Assembly: GCF_002087295.1 (NCBI RefSeq)
Contig: NZ_MWVI01000089.1
Span: forward strand, 1-64,000
DNA length: 64,000 nt
From: Vreelandella lionensis
Lineage (GTDB): Bacteria; Pseudomonadota; Gammaproteobacteria; Pseudomonadales; Halomonadaceae
Direction of reading: 5' to 3'
Part shown: piece by piece, positions 37,289 through 47,057 of the stretch
Numbering within the stretch: position 1 is the first letter of the stretch
How the letters are laid out: each line of letters opens with the position of its first letter
Translations under genes and position numbers: made by a program
The notes under the pieces: model-generated
What the model was told of the DNA's origin: nothing
Databases searched by the model: none
What the model saw: the letters and a program-made list of their open reading frames with translations, nothing else

Positions 37289-38366
37289 TTACGGTGTCGA
37301 CAACCAGCCAGAGAGCTCGTTATTGACCACTGCTAACAGTGCATCGATATGGTCATCGCGGTCATTCAAACAGGGGATATAGCTAAAGGTTTCGCCACCC
37401 GCTTCCATAAAGCTGTCGTGGATCTCCTCTTTGATCTCCTCAAGGGTTTCCACACAATCAGAAGAGAATGCTGGCGAAAGAATCGCAATATGCTTATGCC
37501 CCTGCTTGGCCAGCTCGGCAACGTGCTCCACTGTTTGCGGGCCAACCCACTTCTCGGGGCCAAACTGCGACTGAAAGGCGGTATCCACCTCCTCCTTGCT
37601 TAAGCCCAGCTTCTCACGCAGCAGCCGTGTGGTTTTCTGGCATTGGCAGTGGTAGGGGTCGCCTTCCATTAAATAACGCTCAGGCACCCCATGATAGCTG
37701 GCAACTAACTTGGTCGGGCGGCTCTCAAACCCGTCATAAGCTTCCTGTACCGAATTCGCCAGCGCCTGGATATAGGCAGGATGCTCAAAATAAGCGGGCA
37801 CGGTGCGAATATAGGGTGCCACTTCATCTTCATCAGCGTGCGAAACGCCTGATCATTCGCCGTCGCGGTGGTGGGCGAGCCGTATTGCGGGTAAAGCGGG
37901 AAGAACACAATGCGCTCGCAGCCCTTCTCTTTCATACGCTTTAGCACGCTATCGGTGGAGGGGTGCCGTAGCGCATGCAGAAATCAACTTCTACATCATC
38001 GCCATACAACGCCTTTAAGCGCTCGGTCATTTTTTCCGTTTGGGCACGCGTGATGGTTAGCAGCGGGCTTTCATTCTTCTCATTATTCCAAATACTTTTA
38101 TACGCATGGCCAGATGAAAAAGGCCGCTTGGTGAGAATGATCAGCTGCAGCAGCGGCTGCCATTTCCAACCGGCATAATCCACAACCCGTTTATCGGATA
38201 AGAACTCGCTGAGATAGCGGCGCATAGACCAGTAGTCGGTGGCATCGGGCGTTCCCAGGTTGGCCAGAACCACGCCCACCTTGGCGCGGGGAACCGCAGG
38301 GTGACTGCTGGGCGCATGAGTTAAACGCCCCTCACCGGGTTGATCCTTTACAACGCTATCGGCCAT
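37289..38366 (-). CDS. hemH: Ferrochelatase (twice frameshifted)
   Basis: Inserts Fe2+ into protoporphyrin IX, the last step of heme synthesis; about 359 residues. Part one, VGVVLANLGTPDATDYWSMRRYLSEFLSDKRVVD, part two, ERIVFFPLYPQYGSPTTATANDQAF, and part three, KLVASYHGVPERYLMEGDPYHCQCQKTTRLL (catalytic His in SYHGVP) with ILSPAFSSDCVETLEEI, lie in three frames with breaks at about 37955-37965 and 37825-37835. The ATG at 38366 is preferred to a GTG at 38375, because AAGGAG lies 8 bases before the ATG. Because ferrochelatase is normally essential, consensus error is likely. Confidence 0.93.
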
Positions 38367-38436
38367 CTCGCTCACTCCTTAGGTGCAGTACATAATGGGC
38401 AAAATCTTAACACTTTTCGGCAAAGTCGCGGCATAA

Positions 38437-38466
38437 AGTTATACTATCAACATTATTTGTATAACT
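38437..38466. promoter_or_regulatory. Inverted-repeat operator upstream of the FeS photolyase
   Basis: AGTTATAC (38437-38444) and GTATAACT (38459-38466) form a perfect 8-bp inverted repeat with a 14-base AT-rich spacer, ending 12 bases before the photolyase ATG. Its position over the presumed promoter suggests repressor control. The TATAC/GTATA half-site is of the kind bound by MerR-type light regulators such as LitR, but this is inference. Confidence 0.5.
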
Positions 38467-38478
38467 GCAGGCTAACTC

Positions 38479-40064
38479 ATGTCTAAGCCGTTACTGCTCG
38501 TATTGGGTGACCAGCTCACGCTGACGCTTCCAACGCTTTGCGACGCGCCTTCCAATGCGGTGGTTGCGCTATGCGAAGTGGCTGAAGAAGCACGCTACGT
38601 GCCACATCATCTGCATAAAATCGGTCTATTCATGGCCGCCATGCGTCACTTTGCCGTCACTTTAAGAGATAAAGGCTACACGGTGCACTACAGCCGTATT
38701 GATGACGCAGACAACACTCACTCACTTATTGAGGAAGCCGAGCGGCTCGCCAAGCAGTACGGCTGTGACGAAATTCGCGTCACCCGCCCCGGCGAGTGGC
38801 GACTGTGGAACGCGACATGCAGCAGCGCCAAAACAACGCTCTATCCTGGCAGCTAATGGAGGATGATCGCTTCTTCACCACACCAGACGACTTCTCACGC
38901 TGGGCAGAGGGTCGCAAACAGCTGCGTTTGGAGTACTTCTACCGAGAGCAGCGCAAGCGCACCGGATTGCTCATGGAAGGCGATACGCCGGTTGGCGGGC
39001 AGTGGAACTACGACCATGACAACCGGGAGCCCATTAAAGCAGCATTGAGCTTCCCCGCCTTGCCTCAGCACGGCCAGGATAGCGTAACCAAGGAAGCCCT
39101 TCATGACGCGGCGCACTATTTTGACGACCACATGGGGTCGATGGAGACGTTTAATCTACCGGTAACACGCCGCCAGGCTCTGGTAGATTTACACCACTTT
39201 ATAGAACACGGGCTGGCGGATTTTGGCCGCTACCAGGATGCGATCAGCGATAGCGCACCTTTTCTCTACCACTCGCGGCTCTCTGCGGCGATGAATATCG
39301 GCCTGCTCTCCCCTGTTGAAGTGTGCGAAGCCGCCGAGGCGCACTACCATGCGGGCAAGGCGCCGATTAATGCGGTGGAAGGGTTTATCCGCCAGATCCT
39401 TGGCTGGCGGGAGTATGTGCGTGGGCTTTACTGGACTCAAATGCCCGGCTACAAACAGAAGAATCAGCTAGGGTTTACCCGCGAGCTTCCTGCCTTCTAT
39501 TGGGATGCGGATACCGACATGCGCTGCCTACAGCGTGCTATCCAAATGACCATCGATAATAGCTACGCTAATCATATCCAGCGGCTCATGGTGACCGGCA
39601 ACTTTGCCCTGCTCTGCGGCATAAAGCCCGAGGCGCTGTGTGACTGGTATCTGGCCGTTTATGCAGATGCCAGCGAATGGGTGGAACTGCCGAACACGCT
39701 GGGTATGGTGTTACATGCAGATGGAGGGCTGATGGGCTCCAAGCCCTACTGCGCGTCGGGTAAGTACATCGATAAAATGTCCGACCATTGCCAGCACTGC
39801 CGCTACTCTCCCAAAGAGATCACTGGCCCCAAGGCCTGCCCGTTTAATAGCCTTTATTGGCATTTTCTGGAAACCAACGCCGAACAGCTCAACCGCAACC
39901 CGCGCATGAAACTCATCTACGGTTCGCTTTCGCGCATGAAAGAGGAGAAACGCGAGGCGATTCGCCAGCAGGCAGAGCAGTTTCTCGCCAAGCTACCCAC
40001 CAGTGAAGGCTACGGCCAGCCAGCCCACACGCAAGGCTATTCTCATCAGGAGACCCGCTCATGA
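38479..40064 (+). CDS. FeS-cluster bacterial cryptochrome/photolyase, FeS-BCP type (frameshifted)
   Basis: About 528 residues. N-terminus LLLVLGDQLTLTLPTL is the signature of the DPRP-type photolyase-related family (PhrB/CryB), which repairs (6-4) photoproducts with FAD, a lumazine antenna and a 4Fe-4S cluster. The later part has GFIRQILGWREYVRGLYW, NHIQRLMVTGNFALLCG and GGLMGSKPYCASGKYIDKMSDHCQHCRYSPKEITGPKACPFN, with the Cys ligands CxxC and further Cys. The frame changes at about 38800-38815, where PGEWRLWNATCSS should run into ERDMQQRQNNALSWQLMEDDRF. It overlaps the DCC gene by 4 bases. Confidence 0.9.
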
Positions 40065-40447
40065 GCCGATTCGCGACGCTAAACGCACAGGCCCCCGTCA
40101 CGCTTTATCACGATGGCCACTGCCCATTTTGTCGGGTCGAAGTTGCTTGGCTTGTCAAGCACCGTCATCAAGAGCGCGTAAGGCTTATCGATATTCAAAG
40201 CAATGAGTTTAACGCAAGCGAAATCGGCCGCAGCTTCGATGCCATGATGGGGCAGCTGCATGTGCAGGATAATCAGGGGAGATGGTTTATCGGCATGGAC
40301 GCCAGCCGGGCCCTGTATGCGGTGTTGGGCTACCGGCGGCTGGTAAGACTTTCTTGCTTACCGGGCCTGCGAAGCATGATGGATGCAGGCTACCGTTTTT
40401 TTGCCCGACGCCGTATCCGGCTGGGGCTGTGGTGGGAAAAGCGTTAG
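40061..40447 (+). CDS. Thiol-disulfide oxidoreductase DCC family protein (DUF393)
   Basis: 128 residues. VTLYHDGHCPFCRVEVAWLVKH carries the CPxC motif of the DCC family (the name motif DxxCxxC), followed by VRLIDIQSNEF and the helical C-terminus. It probably acts as a thioredoxin-like redox protein. ATGA overlap with the photolyase gene makes an operon; such a pairing is common in marine gammaproteobacteria. Confidence 0.9.
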   Translation: MSRFATLNAQAPVTLYHDGHCPFCRVEVAWLVKHRHQERVRLIDIQSNEFNASEIGRSFDAMMGQLHVQDNQGRWFIGMDASRALYAVLGYRRLVRLSCLPGLRSMMDAGYRFFARRRIRLGLWWEKR

Positions 40448-40467
40448 GTTAAACCGTGAACCAGTGA

Positions 40468-40770
40468 TTAAAACACTAGCGGCATACGCGAGGTCAGCGG
40501 CGAGCTGTAATGGGCGTCGCGACCAATCACTTCATCCTGCGGCACATGTTGCACCAGGTAAGCGCGATGGATGCCTGCACGTTTTAGCTCCAGATAAACG
40601 TCATCTAATGAACGGAACAGCATCGGCTTATTACGTTGCATCAGCATATGGCGTTCGCCTTCTACATCTTCTAGCTCTACTTGGTAGAAGCGGCTTCCCG
40701 AATGGGTAATCACCCGAATTTCAAAGTTGTCGTGACTCGCGACGAACTGTTTGAGCGCTTTCAGTTCCAT
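40468..40770 (-). CDS. DUF6482-like protein
   Basis: 100 residues, no signal peptide or membrane segment. The layout MELKALKQFVASHDNFEIRVITHSGSRFYQVELEDVEG...FRSLDDVYLELKRAGIHRAYLVQHVPQDEVIG suggests a small alpha/beta protein and resembles the DUF6482 family of Halomonas and Pseudomonas. Function unknown. It converges with the DCC gene, with 20 bases between stops. Confidence 0.7.
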   Translation of the reverse strand: MELKALKQFVASHDNFEIRVITHSGSRFYQVELEDVEGERHMLMQRNKPMLFRSLDDVYLELKRAGIHRAYLVQHVPQDEVIGRDAHYSSPLTSRMPLVF

Positions 40771-40909
40771 GGTTCCCTCCTGTTATTGGTCATCGTCATG
40801 GAGCACAGCATGACGCGGCCCCATGACAATAATATTACCTTGGCACTAACTGCCTAAGAGGGCAATAACAGAAAAGAGTTCCTGACCAATTCGTCAACTT
40901 ATGGTCGAT

Positions 40910-41202
40910 TTACTGATACTCGGACGGGTCAATCGCCTTACCCAGCGAGTTGCGGTCAATCCAATTACCGCCTTTGGTCTCTTTGTACCGAAACACTACT
41001 TTGTCGCCGACCGCGACGGGAAGCTCAGCATCTTCCGTTTGGTAGCTGTATTCTCTCCCTCCACTACCAGAAAGTAGCGATAAAGGTCGGGCATGCCCAG
41101 CCACTCTTTAAAAGGCCCCTCGCGCTCTAGCGACTGGAGTTCACCACGGCCTTCCAACTTAGGAAGACGTTTGCGGTTACCGCGCCTAAAACCACCTGCC
41201 AT
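40910..41202 (-). CDS. Small basic hypothetical protein (frameshifted)
   Basis: Not recognised. The frame from 41202 gives MAGGFRRGNRKRLPKLEGRGELQSLEREGPFKEWLGMPDLYRYFLVVEG. At about 41050, in a GGAGGGAGAG stretch, it should continue in the next frame as REYSYQTEDAELPVAVGDKVVFRYKETKGGNWIDRNSLGKAIDPSEYQ, ending at 40910, for about 97 residues. The second half looks like a small beta-barrel with the sequence VGDKVVFRY. The N-terminus is Arg-rich, so nucleic-acid binding is possible but unproven. Confidence 0.6.
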
Positions 41203-41285
41203 TTGCTACTCCTGTCTATCTATCTGCTCAAGGCTATCTGCTCAATAGGGTTGCGCATTATACGTTCTCCCCCATGTCGCTCAAG

Positions 41286-43921
41286 TTAATCGCCAAACGC
41301 TTCGCCGTAGCTATCGGGAGCCAGGTCCTCAAAGCGCGTGTATTTACCAATAAAGGCCATGTGCACCGTACCAATCGGCCCGTTACGCTGCTTACCGATG
41401 ATCAGCTCCGCAATCCCCTGGTTGTCAGGGTTATCCGGGTTATACACCTCATCCCGGTAAACGAAGGCAATGACGTCAGCATCCTGCTCGATCGCTCCCG
41501 AGTTATGGCTCACGATACCGTCGGCTAACCAGCACGCATCCCCCGGTACGGTTAAGTCAAACACCTCTTCTTCCCCACAGGAACGTATCTCGACGACCTG
41601 ATCCCAAAATAGCTCGCTGGAGGCTATTTGCGATAAAGCAGCATCACCGAGCACGTCAGCGTAACTGCTGAGCGTGGCCCGTGAAGGTGCGAAGCTAAAG
41701 TGCGATGCGCCGCCATAGGCCGTACCCCGCATCGCCGCCATTTGCCGCTGGCTGATCCCTTTTGCCGCCATAGCTTGTTTAACGTGATCAAATACCTCCT
41801 GCGGCAAAGTATCGATATTGGTGTTGGCCGTCATCGTTGACGCTTTAATTCGCTCCAGCGCTGGCTGCTGATGACCAAATGCGCCAATCAGCCGGGCGAA
41901 GCGTTGCTGTTGCTCGCTTCCCGATACATCCGCGGTATACCATCCGCCACCTTCACCCGATAGAACGTGACAAATTCTGGCCACAATACCGAAGCGCAGC
42001 AGCAGGGCGCTAACGTCATCAATAAGGCGACGGCTAACCGTTGCGAAGTAGAGCCGGGTTCGGCCATTTTTATCCGTCGTAATGCTGCCGTCGGTTGCCC
42101 ACAGATGACGCATAAATAGCGCCAGCTGCTGATTGGAGAGCTTGAAAACATCGCTAGGAATATACTTTTCAGCAGAGCGCTGCCCAAAAATCCCCAATGA
42201 TTTCAACCAACGCCCTACCCCTTGTGCATGCCAGCGATTGCCATTACCAGCAATGACGAGCTGATGCCAGTTACCACGCCCGGCATGGCGGGTAACGGTT
42301 GAACCAAACTGCTCAGCGGCGCGCTGGACAGCCTCACTATTCGCCTCGCTGGCCGTGGTGTAACGTGCGGTTGGCCTTTGACATAGCTGCCGTCGCCCAA
42401 CAAATGGGCTAGCAGGATAAGCGCGTGCTCCTCCCATACCACCGGGTTCTCTGGCTCGGGGAGTTGCCTTGCTAACGCAATACGGTCACCCACCTTCAGC
42501 TCGGCCACGGTTTTCCAATCCCACAGTGCTTTTAAGCGATGCTTAGCAGTGGCACGAATACGCCGCCCACTAGCGAGGGAGACTTCAAATATAGGTTTGG
42601 CACCCACTGACCACACTAGATCCGTGGCGGAGCGATGGAGCCTACCGTTCTCCCCTAACGAGACAACGCTAGGCGTTTGCCCTACCAGCTCGCGAATGGG
42701 CTGTCGCTCTCCATTAGCCAGCATGACCAACGTGTCTCCCGTGACACATTCGCGCAAATCCGACATCACGGGGCGCTTGTTGGGGCGCTGCTCTAGCGAG
42801 CGGTTCAGCTGCGAAAGCGCCACAACCGGGCACTGAAACTCTTTTGCCAACCCTTTGAGTGAGCGGGAGATTTCAGAGATCTCACCGGTGCGGTTTTCAG
42901 AAAAGCCTGGGATCTGCATCAGCTGAAGGTAATCGATCATGATCAGCGCCATATTGCCGTGCTCGCGTACCACGCGGCGCAAGCGTGAGCGCATCTCATT
43001 GGGTGAGAGCGCGGCGGTATCATCGATGAACAGCTGCTTGTCTTTAAGTAGATTCACCGCTGAGGTAAGGCGGGGCCAATCCTCATCTTCTAACTGCCCC
43101 GAGCGGACCCGCGTTTGGTCAATGCGCCCTAGCGAAGAGAGCATACGCAGCATTAACGATTCGGCGGGCATCTCCATAGAGAACACCATGACGGGCTTAT
43201 CGCTGGCAATCACCGCATGCTCTACTAAATTCATGGCGAAGGTGGTCTTACCCATAGAAGGACGACCGGCAATAATCACCAAATCAGAAGGCTGTAGGCC
43301 GGAGGTCATCTCATCTAAATCGCGAAAGCCAGTGGAAAGACCGGTCATTTCGCCTTTGAGATTAAACAACTCATCGATGCGGTCTACGGCCTTTGTGAGC
43401 AGCTCGCTCATGCCGATAGGGCCACCGGTTTTCGGCCGCTCTTCGGCAATTTGAAACACTAGCCGCTCGGCTTCGTTTAACAGCTCATCGGCGGGCCGCC
43501 CTTGCGGAGAGAACGCCCCTTCAGCAATTTGATTGGCTGCCCGAATCAGCTTACGCAGCGTGGCGCGTTCGCGAACAATATCTGCATAGGCGCGAATGTT
43601 GCTGGCTGAGGGTGTATTGCGGGCCAGCTCTGCCAAAAACCCGAGCCCACCTACAGTATCTAACTGGTCACGGGCTTCCAGCGCTTCGGAAAGCGTGACT
43701 ACGTCTAGCGGCTGCCCTGACTCCGCTAGATGAATCATGACATTGAACACCAACCGGTGCTCATAACGATAAAAATCGTCGGCTACCAAGCGCTCAGAGA
43801 CGTTGTCCCACGCCTGATTGTCCAACATAAGCCCGCCTAACACCGACTGCTCCGCCTCTAGCGAGTGCGGCGGCAGCTTAAGCGCCGCCGTTTCCTGATC
43901 AGCAGAGGGCTGGTCCTGCAT
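41286..43921 (-). CDS. dnaB: Replicative DNA helicase DnaB with intein (frameshift inside intein)
   Basis: The host protein is about 462 residues once the intein is removed: N-terminal domain ([19 protein letters not shown]), Walker [15 protein letters not shown] (residues 218-231), Walker [34 protein letters not shown] and the C-extein [33 protein letters not shown]. The intein sits between Glu391 and Ser of SGAIEQ, a known type of DnaB insertion site near the DNA-binding loop. A single indel at about 42375 lies inside the intein; if it were real no helicase could be made, so it must be an error or the cell has another copy. AAGGAG lies 7 bases before the ATG. Confidence 0.95.
41502..42748 (-). 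other. DnaB intein with LAGLIDADG homing endonuclease
   Basis: About 415 residues. Block A starts with Cys1 ([21 protein letters not shown]). Block B is [12 protein letters not shown], with the T..H pair. An endonuclease core holds two LAGLIDADG-like motifs, [11 protein letters not shown] and [12 protein letters not shown]. Block F is [18 protein letters not shown] and block G is IVSHN, followed by Ser+1. All splicing residues (Cys1, block B His, penultimate His, terminal Asn, Ser+1) are present, so it should splice once the frame break at about 42375 (GQPHV to [11 protein letters not shown]) is corrected. The full-size endonuclease suggests a recently mobile element. Confidence 0.93.
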
Positions 43922-44012
43922 AGCGAGCTCCTTAAAAGTAACGCGTTGCCAACGGCGCTTATCTTAGCCGGGCAGCTTCCTTCACACCACTAGCACGACT
44001 CGTCAGCAGCGG

Positions 44013-44052
44013 CTTAAAAAAGACAAAGGGCGCGGGATATCCCGCGCCCTTT
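44013..44052 (-). terminator. Rho-independent terminator of the rpsF-rplI operon
   Basis: AAAGGGCGCGGGAT/ATCCCGCGCCCTTT is a perfect 28-base palindrome (44025-44052). On the - strand it is followed by GTCTTTTTT. It separates rplI from dnaB. Confidence 0.85.
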
Positions 44053-44077
44053 GAGGCGTTAGCGTTGTCGAGAAAAA

Positions 44078-44524
44078 TTACTCGGCGACAACAACCACGC
44101 GTACAACGGCGTCCACTTCTGCATGCAGGTGGAGGTCGATGTCGTATTCGCCAGTTTGACGAATCGGGCCCTGCGGCATACGGACTTCGCTCTTGGCAAC
44201 TTCGATGCCAGCAGAGGAGATCGCGTCGGCCAGGTCACGCGGACCGATAGAACCAAACAGTTTGCCTTCATCACCCGCTTTAGAAACCAACGACAGTTCG
44301 ATGTCGTTAAGCTGCTCAGCACGTGCTTGGGCTTCTGCTTTACGCTCAGCGGCTTGAGCTTCAAGCTCTGCACGCTGCGCTTCAAACGCTTCAACGTTTT
44401 CTTTGGTAGCCGGTACAGCTAAACCGTAAGGCACCAAGTAGTTACGACCATAACCAGGCTTAACAGTGACCTTGTCACCCAGGCCGCCCAGCTTACCAAT
44501 GTTGTCGAGCAGAATGACTTCCAT
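44078..44524 (-). CDS. rplI: 50S ribosomal protein L9
   Basis: 148 residues, standard L9: [37 protein letters not shown]-terminal domain, a long connecting helix ([26 protein letters not shown]) and the C-terminal domain [17 protein letters not shown]...[22 protein letters not shown]. The gene is intact and last in the S6-S18-L9 cluster. Confidence 0.97.
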   Translation of the reverse strand: MEVILLDNIGKLGGLGDKVTVKPGYGRNYLVPYGLAVPATKENVEAFEAQRAELEAQAAERKAEAQARAEQLNDIELSLVSKAGDEGKLFGSIGPRDLADAISSAGIEVAKSEVRMPQGPIRQTGEYDIDLHLHAEVDAVVRVVVVAE

Positions 44525-44539
44525 CTCGTAAACCTCTTG

Positions 44540-45394
44540 TCAATTGCTGCGGGCAAGGCGTGCGCGAACGTTCGCGAATGTATCAATCAGCCCCAACAGC
44601 AGCACAATGAGAATCGTGGGCCAGGTCGTGATCAGCAGCACATAAAATGCCACCAGCCACAGCCCGTTCATCCCCTTAATTCCAATAAACCCATGCACTA
44701 ACGCAATACCGGCTATCAGCAGCGGAATCCAACTAAGCATTGCCAGCGCCTGCGCACCCAACGCCATACCCGCCACCCCAAGCACCACTAAAATAGCGAG
44801 CTCTTTAGGGGTCAGGCGCAGCGTATGGAACTCTTCACGAAAGCCGCCTGGGTTATAAAGCCCAGCCTGCCAACTGCGTGCTAGCGCCAAACATGCGATG
44901 GCCGCTAACAGGACCACTAACCCCGTTACACCACCAATTACTGTGGCTGCCAGGGTAGGCGTGTCAATTCCTTGGTTTGCAAACTCTGTGAGCATGCGGT
45001 CGATCTCTTCTGAGCTCTCCCGCAGTTGCTCTAGCATTAGCTCGGTTCCACCCGGTGGACTGAAGATGCCAAGCTGTACCATTGCCGCGGCCGCTAAGGT
45101 GCCAACGATCAATGTTTCGCCCCAACGCATCCTCTCGCGCAGAATGACCGCCATGAGTGTCACTAACAGCACACTCGCCAGCGGAATAACGTCACCCTGA
45201 ACCCACCAAAAACCTGCTGGTAATGCCGCAGCGATAATCACCGGAAGCGCTGGGGCGAACCCTTTGCGCAAGGTTACTAACGCCGCGATGGCAGCACCTA
45301 GCAAAAACAGCCAAGGCACTAGCGCTGCTAGCGCTGCCCCGCCTGCGGCATAGGGCGTGCCACGCATCAGCCATCTTGCTAGTGCCAGCATCAC
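44540..45394 (-). CDS. DUF2232/YybS-like membrane protein
   Basis: 284 residues with about eight membrane helices and a soluble loop (LMLEQLRESSEEIDRMLTEFANQGID). The helical pattern and the location between S18 and L9 genes match a DUF2232 membrane protein found at this spot in Halomonas and Pseudomonas. Function unknown. It lies 9 bases after rpsR and 15 before rplI, so it is part of the ribosomal operon. Confidence 0.75.
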   Translation of the reverse strand: MMLALARWLMRGTPYAAGGAALAALVPWLFLLGAAIAALVTLRKGFAPALPVIIAAALPAGFWWVQGDVIPLASVLLVTLMAVILRERMRWGETLIVGTLAAAAMVQLGIFSPPGGTELMLEQLRESSEEIDRMLTEFANQGIDTPTLAATVIGGVTGLVVLLAAIACLALARSWQAGLYNPGGFREEFHTLRLTPKELAILVVLGVAGMALGAQALAMLSWIPLLIAGIALVHGFIGIKGMNGLWLVAFYVLLITTWPTILIVLLLGLIDTFANVRARLARSN

Positions 45395-45403
45395 GTTAAA
45401 CGC

Positions 45404-45631
45404 TTACTGGTGGCTATCGGAGTAGGGCAGCAGTGCCAGGTAGCGTGAACGCTTGATAGCGGTCGCCAGCTGACGCTGATAGCGTGCTTTGGTGCCGGTG
45501 ATGCGGCTCGGAACGCTCTTGCCGGTTTCGGTGATGTAAGCCTTCAGCGTGTCAAGATCTTTGTAGTCGATCTGCTTGACGCCTTCAGCGGTGAAGCGGC
45601 AAAACTTACGGCGACGGAAAAAACGTGCCAT
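45404..45631 (-). CDS. rpsR: 30S ribosomal protein S18
   Basis: 75 residues: [70 protein letters not shown] is canonical S18. The gene is intact. No priB gene lies between rpsF and rpsR, unlike in E. coli. Confidence 0.97.
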   Translation of the reverse strand: MARFFRRRKFCRFTAEGVKQIDYKDLDTLKAYITETGKSVPSRITGTKARYQRQLATAIKRSRYLALLPYSDSHQ

Positions 45632-45664
45632 GGACTAGCTCCTTAAAACGTGCGGTGGATAAAA

Positions 45665-46042
45665 TCAGGCAGTTTCTTCAGCTTCAGCGCGCGGTTTTTC
45701 TTCGCGACGCGGACGCTTTTCTTCTGCCGGCTTCATCATCGGGGAAGCTTCGGTGATCGCTTCTTTGCAGCGAACAACCAGGCTGCGGATGATGGCGTCG
45801 TTGAAACGGAAGATGTTCTCGATTTCTTCGAGAGTCTCGCCGGTGCACTCAACGTTCATCAGCACGTAGTGGGCTTTGTGGATCTTGTTGATCGGGTAAG
45901 CCAGGTGACGACGGCCCCAATCTTCAAGGCGATGCACAGTACCAGCGTTTTCGGTAACGATGCTGGTGTAGCGCTCGACCATAGCTGGCACTTGCTCGCT
46001 CTGATCCGGGTGGACCATAAACACGATTTCGTAATGACGCAT
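45665..46042 (-). CDS. rpsF: 30S ribosomal protein S6
   Basis: 125 residues: [57 protein letters not shown] and an extended basic/acidic tail ([22 protein letters not shown]) typical of S6. AAGGAG lies 5 bases before the ATG. The 211-base leader up to 46253 probably holds the promoter and the S6:S18 autoregulatory site, but its structure could not be assigned with confidence. Confidence 0.97.
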   Translation of the reverse strand: MRHYEIVFMVHPDQSEQVPAMVERYTSIVTENAGTVHRLEDWGRRHLAYPINKIHKAHYVLMNVECTGETLEEIENIFRFNDAIIRSLVVRCKEAITEASPMMKPAEEKRPRREEKPRAEAEETA

Positions 46043-46253
46043 GGAATCTCCTTGCGGTTTGGCAGCTTCCGGTGTGCGTTAGGGCAAATGCCTTAACCGC
46101 GACAGGGAAGCAAGGAGTTAACTGAAATGCCCGTTGTTGGCCGCGAACAGCCGAGACAGGACATCAAGCAGAACTGTTGATCGTATAAGTCACTTACCAA
46201 TACGAACGCCCGCTTATGAATAAACGGGCGCAAGCATTCTAGTGGGCTGGCCG

Positions 46254-47055
46254 CTAACTTGCAAGCTGCCGCTGACGAACGGCTTCAAACAAACAAATAC
46301 CGGTAGCCACCGAGACATTAAGACTCGACACCTGCCCTGCCATAGGCAGCTTGGCAAGATTATCGCAGGCTTCGCGGGTCAAACGGCGCATGCCCTTCCC
46401 TTCTGCCCCCATCACCAACGCGGTGGGGCCAGTCATATCAATCTCAAACACGCTGGCTTCTGCTTCACCGGCGGTGCCGGTAATCCAAACGCCCGCATCT
46501 TTGAGCTTGGCCAAGGTGCGGGAAAGGGTAGTGACCTGATACACCGGCACCACTTCCGCAGCACCGCAGGCGACTTTTCTGACCGTGGCATTCAAAGGTG
46601 CTGCTTTGTCTTTTGCGACAATCACGCCATGGGCACCAGCCGCATCGGCACTTCGCAGGCAGGCACCGAAGTTGTGCACATCCGGCGACGCCATCCAGCA
46701 CCAGCAGTAGCGGCGGGGTAGGCGCTTGCCAGGCGCGCAACTTCAGCCATAACGACTCTTCGCCTTCCGGCGTTAATGGCGTGCAAAACGCCACCACGCC
46801 TTGGTGTGCCGCACCTTGGGTGAGCTGATCAAGCACCTCGCGAGGCTGCTCTTTAATACGCGCACCGCTTGCCTGGGCATTTGCTACCACGTCTTTTAGG
46901 CGGTTGCCCGCCCCCTGCTGAACCCAAAGCTCGCGCGGGGCTTCACCGCGTTCGATCAGGCTCTCTAACGCGTGAACACCATACACTTGGTCCAAGCCAT
47001 CCGGCGTGCGAATGGCGGCAGTACGCGGGTTACGTCGAGATGACGACGACTTCAT
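46254..47055 (-). CDS. rlmB: 23S rRNA Gm2251 methyltransferase RlmB (frameshifted)
   Basis: SPOUT 2'-O-methyltransferase of about 266 residues. The N-terminal L30e-like part ([47 protein letters not shown]) ends ..[11 protein letters not shown], after which the frame should continue as [24 protein letters not shown]...[46 protein letters not shown], found in the next frame. The break is at about 46688-46693. The ATG at 47055 overlaps nothing and lies 3 bases after the rnr stop, so rnr-rlmB is an operon as in E. coli. A CGCCCG/CGGGCG hairpin at 46206-46231 may end it. Confidence 0.94.
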
Positions 47056-47057
47056 GC

